From positions 62,001-126,000 of the forward strand of contig OENT01000218.1 of assembly GCA_900239685.1 (NCBI GenBank): a stretch of DNA of 64,000 bases, read 5' to 3'. Positions 44,824-55,600 of the stretch are shown piece by piece (within the stretch, counting starts at the first letter, position 1; every line of letters starts with the position of its first letter). Origin of the DNA: Rotaria macrura. Lineage: Eukaryota > Rotifera > Eurotatoria > Philodinida > Philodinidae. The notes beneath the pieces are model-generated. The model saw only the letters and a list, made by a program, of their open reading frames with translations. It ran no database searches and had not been told where the DNA came from. The translations under genes and the position numbers were made by a program.

Positions 44824-44915
44824 AAGGTTTCCTCTCTTCTAATGTTTTAACAAAATATTGCTGGCGATATTAGAAACCGGACATTTTGTTAAAACACTAG
44901 AAGAGAGGAAACCTT
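44824..44915. mobile_element. 92-bp hairpin (mini-MITE)
   Basis: 33-nt arms (AAGGTTTCCTCTCTTCTAAT at the left tip, its near-complement at the right tip) pair almost perfectly around a 26-nt loop. Confidence 0.8.
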
Positions 44916-45000
44916 CAGCTGATAGCATCGGTTTTTCGATCAGACAACCTGTTCACGTGACTCGATTATCTACTCACATGGTTACCAAAGTACGAGGAAA

Positions 45001-46439
45001 GGTCCCTGGNGGTGTTTCTCTGGGATTCTAACGGAAACCTATATGGATTTGTAAAGTCAAGTGTTAATATCTCAAGTATAGCAAAATTAGCGGTTGAGAT
45101 TGATCTATTAAAAGTTTGAAATAAAAACATTTTTTACTTAGAGTTCTTAGGAAGCCACAGGTGCATTGTTCGATTAAAAATAAATCACAAAAAGAATTGA
45201 AATATTGAGAAGCCGGTGATGCTTTTAACGATGATTCGAAATATGTTATTACGTGTCACTCATACTACATTTATTTCACCGGAAGTTTTGAATTATAAAC
45301 CAAAAAAGTAGAAAATGACATCTTAACATTAGTCTTTCAGGAGGTTCGTAAATTACAACTATCTAAGTAGTTAAAAAAATGCAGTTTTATAATATTTCAA
45401 CAGCTCTATCGACTAATGTATAGAGAATTACATGAACTGAATTATATGTTTTTGTATTGGTCGTCAAACTACTAATATAACATAATTTTTATTTAACTTA
45501 CCACGGACCCGCAAACAAATGATAAATAAGAGACGTTCATAAACGTTTTTCGATAAACTTATTCTGATATGAATTTATCTAGAATTCAGTGCTCCGTTCA
45601 ATGAAAGCATCCCGACATCAACATGACTTTGTTCTGAAAATATATCAGCGAAATTACTCACAATTTTCACGTTTGTATGTTTAGGATATTAGTCTGGTTA
45701 ATTTCATATGGTACCCCGCATCTTCTCGTAAAAGTCAAAATCATGTCATTTCTGGATACCTTGATGTTTATAAGTATACGTGTTTTACTGAAGCATTTTA
45801 TTCGGCTCTAGAAATACTGCTTGAAAGTGGGAACAGCTTTAATGTGTGCAGTGACTAATTCTATTGAGAAAAGTGCATGACCTTTCGTATAAGTTAGCTA
45901 GAAGAAATGATTTCTTGAAGCGATCAGCAAAAGGATATTGCACTGATGTTTGTGATCGACGACAAATAAGTGGTTGAAACAAAGTGCGTGATTACAGTGA
46001 CTGCAGTACCTAAAAGAAAAGTCATGGTATGTTGGTAACGAACAACTTCATCAAAAAGAGAAACGAACACCATGTACATTTTCGATTTGAGCAAAATCAT
46101 TCTTTAAATAGCCACTTGAATACCAATTACACTCGTATTGGGTTTATAATTCAAAACTTCCGGTGAAATAAATGTAGTATGAGTGACACGTAATAACATA
46201 TTTCGAATCATCGTTAAAAGCATCACCGGCTTCTCAATATTTCAATTCTTTTTGTGATTTATTTTTAATCGAACAATGCACCTGTGGCTTCCTAAGAACT
46301 CTAAGTAAAAAATGTTTTTATTTCAAACTTTTAATAGATCAATCTCAACCGCTAATTTTGCTATACTTGAGATATTAACACTTGACTTTACAAATCCATA
46401 TAGGTTTCCGTTAGAATCCCAGAGAAACACCCAGGGACC
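45001..46439. mobile_element. 1.44-kb element with 300-bp terminal inverted repeats
   Basis: Arms 45001-45301 and 46141-46439 are inverted and essentially identical over their whole length. The only difference noticed is one undefined base at 45010. Tips are GGTCCCTGG and CCAGGGACC. The 839-bp core has no recognised coding sequence. Such near-identity of the arms suggests recent movement or recent repair between the arms. Confidence 0.85.
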
Positions 46440-46807
46440 TTCCGTCGTCAGATGCTCCAACCCAGATGGTTACCAACTCAGATGATAATCAATCCATAAC
46501 CGAATAAACTAATTAATTTGAGTGAACCTCAATATCTAGAATAGTTCATATCTGATTCGGTAATTGAGGGCTGGACAACATCCCCAAAAATCGAGAAATT
46601 GTACCATTTACAGCAGAAATCCTTCAACCACGAAAAGTCAAGCAGAAATGCTTCACGATCCGAATACCCCATTCAATCAAGACCTTCGTCGGATATATCG
46701 AAGAATTTCAAGGAGAAATACTGGAACCATTTCTCCAATTAAAATAACAGACGTATAACACCCAAGCAGATCTTAATACTCTTTTCATTTTCAGTTCAAA
46801 GGGCTGT

Positions 46808-47430
46808 CTCTAACAGAAACGGATTTTTGTCAACAGAAGCAGTCTCTTGTCCAGGAGAAATCGATCAGCTATATCCACAAATTGCAGGAAAAACGGATAA
46901 CCGATAAGGAGAAATGGATAAATTATCTAGGTGAATTATTTATTCCTCTTTAAGTCTCAGGGATGTTTTTCTAGCAGAAACGGATCTTTATCAGTAGAAG
47001 TGATTTATTTTCCGCGAGAAATCGATAACCCATATGCTCGACTTACAGGAGAACCGTATCAGAGATAAGGCGAAATGGATAAATTATTTTGATGAATTAT
47101 TAATTTCGCTTTCACCTTAAGGAAGATTTCTCTAACAGAAACAGATTTTTGAAAATAGAAACGGTATATTTGCCAGAAGAAATCGTTAATCCGTATCCTC
47201 GAATTACAGGAAAAATGGATAAACCATCTAGATGAAATATTTATTCCTTTTTACGACTGAGGGAGGTTTTTCTAGCAGAAGCGGATCTTTGTCAGTAGAA
47301 GCGGTTTATTTTCGAGGAGAAATGGATCAACGATATCCTCGAGTTACAGGAGAATTCTAGGACAGATAACGTGAAATATATCAGCTATGGAGAGGATTTA
47401 TATATTTCTTTTTCATCTATAGCGGGATCT
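46808..47430. repeat. Tandem array of about 160 bp
   Basis: Units start at TCTAACAGAAACGGA (46808), TCTAGCAGAAACGGA (46970), TCTAACAGAAACAGA (47131) and TCTAGCAGAAGCGGA (47271), with a fragment near 47428. Each has a GGAGAAATSGAT block about 50 bp in. Related units in opposite orientation lie near 50690-50960 at the other side of the 7.5-kb element. Confidence 0.75.
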
Positions 47431-48265
47431 TTTAAGAGGAATCAATTTTATTGGTTCTTTTTCTAAAATCCTCTAGGTATACGCAGGGTGTTTTGAATCT
47501 AACAGTTTTTCGCAGGCTGTGATTGTTATCGTATAAGAGTAGAAAGAAAAGTTCGGGAGAGAAATGGTAGTTAATATTCGAATTTATTGCGGAACGAAAG
47601 TGTCTCTCGAGCAGAGAGTATGCGTTTGGCAGGTTTTATGTTTGTAGGTTAATGTTTGAGTGGAGCAGTACAGCTTTGTTTGATTAGAAAATTTTCTTAG
47701 TTAGCTACTTTTTTACGGGTTTATGTTAGTTTCGAGTGCTATTAACGCATAGGATACCACTGTCTTCAGACTGAACACACGCTGAACGGAAGACGTTTTT
47801 TCTTGCTTTCTCATAGAAATATAGCTGCGAAACAGCATGTTTATTAACATGGCTAAATGAATCTGCATGTTATTTGTGATAGAATATATATGAGTGCAAG
47901 TGGTTTTCGACGATCCAACGCGAGAGAGACTGAGTTTTCGATTTTTGTGTACAATGCTTGCGTTAACGCAAGAATTGTCGGTATCCAAAAGGTTAAAGAC
48001 GCTTTCTTTCGGTGCGAATTACGAGTGGTGTTTATTTTACATTTCTTACATATTGCCCTGTTTTATTCAGGGTGTGTGAAGAAAAATCATCCAGTTCAAA
48101 TTTGGTTTTGTTGGATGGAATAGAAATAGTGAAGTAGGCAGTTACATGGCAGATGAAAAGAAAAGTTGAAGCGCAGCGAATGAACTTATATATATTTACA
48201 CGAATGTTAGAAAACAATATTTGGACAGGTCTTTTCTTTATTTCTAGTCGAAGTTATTGAGTGTG
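47431..48265. other. Gene-poor stretch
   Basis: Short frames on both strands, with no recognised family, repeat or RNA. Confidence 0.35.
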
Positions 48266-49549
48266 CCCAGGTCCGAGGCGTACGGCGGGAACCGGCCGGA
48301 TCCCGTGTTATTCCGACGAATTCCGGAAGCGGGTTTCCGAAATCGGTTCCGGCTTCCGGATGCGGCTTAATTCCCGGCGATTCCCGGCACCGAAGCGTAT
48401 CCACGGATACGGTTCCCGTTTCCTATACCGGATCCGCCGTCGGAAAACACCGTTTCCAAGCCCAGACCACATACGGTCCAGATCCGACCGTTTCCGGACC
48501 GGATACCGATAACGGAAAAAGCAATTTTCCCATCCGGAGAGAACACGGCTCAGATCTGACCGTTTCCGCTAAGCTCCCGAAAACTCATCTGGCCGTTTCC
48601 CAAACAGCGCTAAATACTCAGAATTACTAAGTAAAGTCTCCGAATTTTGAATCCAGCTTTTATTTCTCTTTTAAACAAGCCTAAAACAACACCAGAAGAT
48701 ACCCTGGGAACAAATAAAATTCTAGTAAAACATTATACAATTCTCTCTAAACTCGCTTTTGTTACAAAAATGGGAATTTTCAGTCCGAAGATCTAAAAAT
48801 CAGATTTTTAGACTTTGACAAACCGAAAACGATATGTGTAAGAACACCACACATGTTAAGCACCAGCGTTTTGAGACTTTCCTGAGTATTCAATCAAGGT
48901 AAGTGACGCTTCTAAAGTCTCTGAAGGACCTTTGATTTCAAATTTTTATCAAAAAACTTCAAATAATAATTAATGCTCTGAAACCAATAACAATTTAAGT
49001 AACAAAACTCAACTTTTCAAGCGACCCCATCAAAATACGGTAAACTATCTCGGTGATGGAAATCGTCCTTAAATTAAAGGAATTAGACAAAAAATCCCAA
49101 AAAAGACCTTTAAAGGTCTGTTTTTGTAAATCGATGATTTGGAGATCAAGGAACGACATAAATGAGAATTTAATATGCGATGTAATTGTTTTTGAAGGGG
49201 AGGCCCGATTTCCGAAGCAGAAATAATTTAATCGGAATACGGTGGTTTCCGACTCTTTTCCGATGCTTCTTTACCGGATGTTTGTATTTTACGGTTGGAT
49301 CCTGGTGGAACCTGCTATAGTTCCGGTTGGTTCCTGGCTGATCCGTGGTGTTTCCTTGAAATTTCCGGTTTCCGGAATATCCAGGTTCCGGGTACGGATA
49401 AATCCGGCCGGAATACTGCTTCCATGTTCCGGTTGTTTTTCCGGCCGTTTCCGGCCGGAAATACACCGGAACCGGCAGCAAGTAGCCGGAAAATATCCCG
49501 TTTCCTGCGGGGTCCGGCCGGATCCGGTCTCCGGAACGAACGACCTGGG
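48266..49549. mobile_element. 1.28-kb element with GC-rich TCCGGA/TTCCGG terminal arrays
   Basis: CCCAGGTCCG at the left and CGACCTGGG at the right are inverted tips. The outer 340-360 bp on each side are GC-rich and built almost wholly of TTCCGG, CCGGAA, GGATCC-like and CCGGCC-like motifs in both orientations. The central part (about 48620-49190) is AT-rich. The long open frames on both strands here follow from low stop-codon density and are not genes. Confidence 0.75.
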
Positions 49550-50680
49550 TGTCGATATATGTGCAGAACGAAAACTAGTATTTGTGCGTGTATATCTTTG
49601 TTCGTTCTGTAGAAACAGAGTGAACAGAAAATTCAATTTTTGCCTGGATGACATTTTTCTGCTTGAGATTTCTTAGATTCTAAATCGAAGAAAAACTTTA
49701 GAATAGGCTTTATAATTTAGATTAAAAAAATCTCGTTACTATTATAATCACTTGAATCAACTTAAAATCAAAATAGCATATAATTGTTTCAGAAATATTT
49801 AACTAAATTATAATCAGATTAATAAATGTTTTTTCATCATTGGAAGAAGAATCTTGAAAACAATTCTAAACAAACAGATGAAGTTTTAAAAATAATCTTC
49901 CAAAACTAAACATGGGTTTCGCGTATGTTTCTACATCTTGCGAAATTAAACTTTGTTTTCAAAGGTGATTTTCTGTGTTATTGTATAGAAATAAAGATAT
50001 AATTCAATAATTGTAAGAGCGATACTATTGGAATTATATATAAACATGAATAAGAATTCGTTTAGTGAAAAGTTTTTAAATTTTAACATAGCAAAAGCGT
50101 GGAAGCAGGAAAAATTGACGCAAGTGATACATTTTACTTAATAATAGAAAAACCATTTTTAATTATCAAATTGATTTCATATTTATTTTACTCCAAGATC
50201 AAAAATAGAAGTATGGAATATTTGTTATCAATATTATTGTATACCAACGGCATCAAAAAAGCTTTTTTTTTTATCGAACTCTAACTTATCTGTAGGTTTT
50301 TTTTCTAATAAAAAAATTTCAAAAGTATTGATAGTTATTTATATGAAAGAAAGTCTATGTTTTCACCTATTTAGTTATTTTTATTTATTTTCTACCGTAT
50401 TCCTCAACAAATTATGAAACTCATTCTATTAAAAAAAATAAAACATTCTATTTGGTCAGTTACTAAGTGATTTGTAATATACGAGTTCTAGATTTTAGTC
50501 CCAGTAGGGTGAAAGTGAAAAGCTATTTCTATTGAAACTAGTGGCGCACTCTGCATCTTCAGGTTAAAAATTGAAACTTTTATTACAGTTAAAATTTCAT
50601 CAAATTTGAAGAGACTACGTTGCTCAAATAATGAATAAAATCGTCGATCAAATCTTTAAATTTTTAAAAACTGATGAGGC
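49550..50680. other. AT-rich stretch, nothing recognised
   Basis: Strongly AT-rich; only a spurious short frame (50099-50284 plus) was seen. Confidence 0.4.
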
Positions 50681-50689
50681 GTTTCCCTG

Positions 50690-50960
50690 TACAAGTTTAC
50701 GATTTCTGTCTGAATCTATTATCTCTTAAAGAATAGCCAAGGATAGACACTTATCTATATATATATATAGATATATATCAATTCGTTTTTTCCCATTTCT
50801 CCTTGTTGAAGCATTTCCCTCTATGACGAATTAAAGACTTCTGCTTGAAGCTATTTTGCTGTGAAAAAGGGTGAAGGATAGACGCATATTTATAAATTCT
50901 TTCTTTTCCATTTCTTCTTAACATATATGACTTTATGGGGGATGATCCATTTCTGCTTAA
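50690..50960. repeat. Inverted counterpart of the 160-bp tandem units
   Basis: Two units containing CCATTTCTCC or CCATTTCTTC and GAATAGCCAAGGATAGACAC or GGTGAAGGATAGACGC. They resemble, in reverse orientation, the array at 46808-47430. A TATATATAGATATATAT tract lies at 50755-50780. Confidence 0.5.
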
Positions 50961-51319
50961 AGTGGAACAACCTCCCGATCGATGGGTACTAGTGTCCACT
51001 GCTGCGGTAATTTCCGTTTTCGAATTCAGTCGGTAAAATTTTCAATCGACAAAAATGAAATGCAGCGAAGTTGTAGTCGGCGAAAATAGAATTCGGCGAA
51101 GTTGGAGTCGGTGAAGTTATCAGTCGGTGAAAATAAAAGTCGGCGAAGATAGACTAATTCAATAAAGTGAGTGCGATATCCACATATATTTGCAATTTAT
51201 TTCTACGTATCATAGACAAGAAGATAAGAGGACTCATTACTATACGGTCAATGTGAAACTTAGCAAAGCCTGCTTGGTTGAGATTTTTAGATCTTTCTAT
51301 GGAGCATTCGCTAGTAGAA

Positions 51320-51642
51320 ATGCATCAGTGCCAGTTAAGAACTGGGGAATTGGTCTTTTACCCAGCCCGACTGGGTGTCTATTTCACTCAATTCATAATC
51401 AAATAAATAGGGATACCTTTTGTAAGAAATTTTAAGCTATATAGTTAAGAGTGCATGAGTTATGCACGATTATCTAATTCACAAGGTATCAATCTGATTA
51501 GGTATATATTTAACTGATCTATGACTCAATCAATAGTCATTAATTAAATTTCGCTAATAGATTTATTATTAATTCTTGAAAATGAGTTGAGTTATATAAA
51601 TACCCAGTCGGACTTGCACCCAGTTAACTGCCACTGGTGCAT
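51320..51642. mobile_element. 323-bp MITE-like element
   Basis: ATGCATCAGTGCCAGTTAA and TTAACTGCCACTGGTGCAT are inverted tips with two mismatches. ACTGGGT and GACTGGG blocks are mirrored further in. No coding capacity. Confidence 0.75.
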
Positions 51643-52189
51643 ACCCACACGCTAGTGATCATTGAAAACTGCATTTTACAGGTTAAAAATGAGAGAAATT
51701 TTTAAGAGTAATATTATTTGGAGAAGAAAAGAGACCTTTAACAGTATGTTATTTTCCTATTTGCTTCTGTCTACGGCTATCTGAAAATACTTGTTGAGCT
51801 GTTGCTACATCCTAAAATCTTTTCATAATCGCGTGCGTAGTTTAATTTTTTGAGTCAATCTTCTTTTTCAACTCATCTTAGCATTCATGAAAAAATGCAA
51901 AATCTCAAAACTTATCGTCTTGAGTTTTGATACGGTTTAAGTGTCGAGCGAGAAATATGATCATGGAGGATCCGGTATTCATAATTTTTTCAACTTTTAC
52001 TTTCATTTACAAGTGCAGTATTGAATTATTTTAATTAATAGAAGGCTAGTTCTATTAGGCAGGGATTGATTCAGTAATCATACATGGGTGAACGTACTTA
52101 CAGACACAGTTGGGAAATCGTAAAAGTCAGCCTCAACATCGTCGAAAACATATTTCTAACGCAACACTTCAACTTACTGTGTTCCATTA

Positions 52190-52508
52190 CCAGGGTGATT
52201 GAATCCGATACTGGATCCAATCAACCGATGAAATCCTATCGGAATCCTGGTTTAGGCCATGAGTAACGAATCTGATGGGAAAATAGTGATTTATTTTTTG
52301 GGTGCCAATTTGTATCTGATGATGTCATTAGTGGTCTGTTAGAACCCTATAACGGATTTCGTCGGATTCTGACAAATGGACCGATCGGATTCCAATTTTA
52401 AGGATCCTAATGTCGTTCCGGAACCGGGATTCCATTGGTTTTATAGAAATTCAACATAAAATCCGATCGGGTCCTATGGAATCCAGTTGTCGGTATGTAC
52501 AGCCTGGG
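52190..52508. mobile_element. Element with CGGATT/AATCCGAT motif swarm
   Basis: The region between CCAGGG (52190) and CCTGGG (52508) is filled with GGATTC, ATCCGAT, CGGATT and TGGATCC variants in both orientations. It resembles 14008-14340. The ends are only approximately inverted. Confidence 0.5.
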
Positions 52509-52608
52509 TATACTTTTTATTATTTCATATAATAAATATGTTTGTTTCATTTGTTGTTTCTATTTAATTGTAGATTTTATTATTAGACAGACGAAATCTC
52601 ACATCGGC
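52509..52608 (+). promoter_or_regulatory. Leader of the giant SecA-like gene with acceptor-like site
   Basis: A long pyrimidine-rich tract ending TTTAATTGTAG (AG at 52572-52573) lies 36 bp before the first in-frame ATG. It looks like a 3' splice site of a 5' UTR intron or a spliced-leader acceptor. The frame is open upstream to a TAG at 52444-52446 with no earlier ATG. Confidence 0.45.
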
Positions 52609-55600
52609 ATGTTTTCTGAAACATTTAAAACCTTGTTAAAAACAGTTACAAAATGCAAAACCAAGGATGAAAGTCAACCAACCAAGGAGCCCCTACGACT
52701 TCGAAAAGTTATACGAACAGTAATAGCAGTAAGAAAATTTCAAAAACTTGAATCGGATAAATTCAAGCGATCTATCGAATGTGAATTTGATAAAACAGTT
52801 GCAATTAACGAATTAAAACGTTCTTACAAGCAAGGCAAATTATTTCATTTAGAAGAATCGAAGAAATTCGCATATTATATACGCAAGTTCACAATTACAT
52901 TCGATGAATTGAGACATGTGCATGAAAATCTGATAAATCAATTCAGTAAATATTTGAAAGGCTTAGATGGTAATATTGATGAACAAGTTCAATCTTTTCT
53001 ATATTTATCGTTAAAATATTTAACTCAAAATAGCGAACAATTGATAAAAGAAATCCAATATTCTGATGTCATCGATTTGATAAAACGATGTAAAGACGAG
53101 TACGTTAAGACTGAACTTGTTTATACATTGGCTTACATGACTGAAAAATCAATATTAGATAAGCAATTAATTAATGAACTCAGCAGTTTGGTGCTGAATA
53201 ATTTCGATATAAATGAAGATGCAAAAGGTTTTTTATTAACTAGATTAGAAATCTGTAAAAGTGTTGACCGAATTGATCAGCTAAAAACTGAGCATCGGTT
53301 TAAATCAGCAGGTAAATCTAATGGCAATCAAAAAATGAATAAACTAGTAGTTACCAAAACAATACAAACTGTGAAGTCAAGTTATAATAATAAAGAGTCC
53401 GAAGAGACAAAAATGGTATTTTTGAATTTATCAGATGCACTAAGAAATCGAAACAGAATGCTCAACGTGAAAACAACATTAGAAAAAATAGATACTGTAA
53501 ATGATACAAGTGGCGATGATAGATCAATGTGGAGAAGTACTTGGGGAGAATGTGTTAATTTTTACTCATTAGTAGTATCACAAGGACAAGCATTAAAAAG
53601 TGATGATAAAGATAATTATTTACCAACAAAATTATTTGGCTGGCATGTCTGTATTAATACAAATGTTTTACCACATGGACCTTTAAGAATCAGAAGGAGA
53701 ACGAAAGTTTATTCATTTTTTATTAACAGAATGATTGCTGCTACATTACTTCGAGCATCAAAAAAGCAACAATTAAATAGTGATGCTATCGATAAACTAA
53801 TGATGTGTGCAACTGACTTGGATTCTTTTGTTTCAATTGCATTGCATTGTAACGATAATATGGTAGACTTAGTTGTTAATGCCCTATATGATGATTATTA
53901 TGAATTCAAGGGATTAAACGAACCGGATATGGCAGTTCTTTTTATTAAGACAATTATGGACAGAACAATCGAAGTTGTTACACATCAAGGATGGCTATAT
54001 AATTCTACTGAAGTGAAACGAAAACAGTTCAATAAAAATGAACTAACACAAATAATAAAAACTGAAATAAATCAACTTAGATTGGACAGTCTAAATGCCA
54101 TACATAATTGTTCGATTCGGAACAAACAAGTTCTTACCAAAGATAGAATCCAGAAAATTCAAAAATGTTTAATAAATGATCAAGAAAATGATGCTAAATT
54201 TACAAAATTAATATTTCAAATAATGAAGATAGCTGATTCAACCAATGCCATTGATTATAAACGAACTTTTGAAGCATATATCGATGTTTTAGTACGTGGA
54301 AAACGTGGAAATCATGAGATGATAATCGATTTTCTGAATAATCAAGCCAAAGATGCAAAACGAAGCCAAGAATTATTTACTGATGAAGTACTTTCGAAAT
54401 TAATTGATTTGTTAAATAGTGACGCGTATGATGCTCAAATAAAAGAAGATATTGTCAAGATAATTAATAATTATTTAGAACATGAAACAAGCAAAGCTTT
54501 GGGGGACGAACATTTGGAATTATTGATTCAATACGTTCAAGATCCTAGTAATTCAAGTACTAATCTTATTAATTCCATGCTTACGTCTATACTGATAATT
54601 GCTGAAAAAAACAATTTGCTGTCAAATCGAATAGTGAAAAAATTAATTGACAATATAGAATATTTTGGCGAAAATTCTTCCAATTATATTCTGCTTATAC
54701 TAAGTCGTGTTATTCATGAAAAAAATTATATTCGAAATCAACAAGATTTGGAAAAGATATCTTTCAAATTAGAGAGTAACGATGTTGTTCAATTAAATAA
54801 CGATTCAAAAATAACTTTTGCACAACGTTCCGAGCAGAATCAACACTGTAATCAAATTTCATTACTCACTGCTAATCTGATTTTATTGTCTATTCAAAAA
54901 CGAGTTCAGATAACGAATAAAACAATTTGTAATCTAGTTTTAGCATTAAATAATGATGATAAACAAACAAAAATAATTTCATCCAAGTGTATTTATCTTT
55001 TATCAAAATATGCATCGTTAGAAAATGATGCTGTCAATCAAATGAAAGATTTTCTAAATGATCAAGTTTATGATGTGAGTGTTTATATTCTTGCAGCTTA
55101 TTCATATGGTTTAGTGAAATTGGCTGCACTTAGCGTACGAATCAATGTCATGCATATGGATAATTTAAGTTCATTATTTCTTAGTCAACATTTGAAATTA
55201 GGAGTAACGGATTTTGCAGATGAAATTAACGTGAATATCCTTGAAATATTCAAATTCGAAGCAGAAAAACAAGAATTCGAAGATAAAAATGTATTTGCTC
55301 TATTCGATAGCATTTTATCATTAAATGAAAATTACAGTACCAACATACTTGAGATACTTCAAATATACACAAAAAGGTATACAATCCCTGCAAGTACAAT
55401 ACAAGCTTTGGAAAATACACTTGGTTTTCCTGAACAATTCGAAAAAGCTATCCTTATTTTTCACAATGTTATTCGTAATGGTCAACCAGTTACAAATAAA
55501 ATCTTACAGATCTTAGCTGACAATTTGTACATGTCAATAAATACAAGACGACGATATAATTCGTTTAAACTATTGGAAAAAGCCAGACAAAATCAAGATT

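Larger units (their letters stand above)
43876..44965. repeat. Third-layer inverted repeat with an A-box-like start
   Basis: GTGAACAGGTTGTCTG near 43905-43920 (as GTTGAACAGGTTGTCTGCTT) recurs inverted near 44940-44955. The left copy follows TAGCCGAGTTGGTAAGC, which fits the tRNA A-box consensus, but no B box was found. Confidence 0.5.
43746..46564. repeat. Second-layer inverted repeat of about 120 bp
   Basis: 43746-43870 and 46451-46564 are inverted copies. Shared blocks are AATCAGATATGAACTATTC, GTTCACTCAAATTAA, GGTTATGGATTGATTATCAT and ATCTGG(G)TTGG. Confidence 0.75.
43667..51138. mobile_element. 7.5-kb outermost inverted-repeat element (CCGACT/AGTCGG ends)
   Basis: The left arm (43667-43753) and right arm (51006-51138) are inverted copies sharing GGTAATTTCCGTTTTCGAAT and TCAGTCGGTAAAATTTTCA. 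The arms also carry repeated AGTCGGCGAA-type units, with about five copies in the right arm and fewer in the left. No coding sequence is recognised inside; the interior holds several smaller elements. It could be one composite transposon or two related elements in opposite orientation. Confidence 0.6.

Noticed and set aside
48207-49676. Several overlapping frames of 60-144 codons on both strands, rich in Pro, Gly and Arg
   Set aside because: They coincide with the GC-rich TCCGGA arrays, where stop codons are rare by composition; the peptides are repeats of the motif with no domain.
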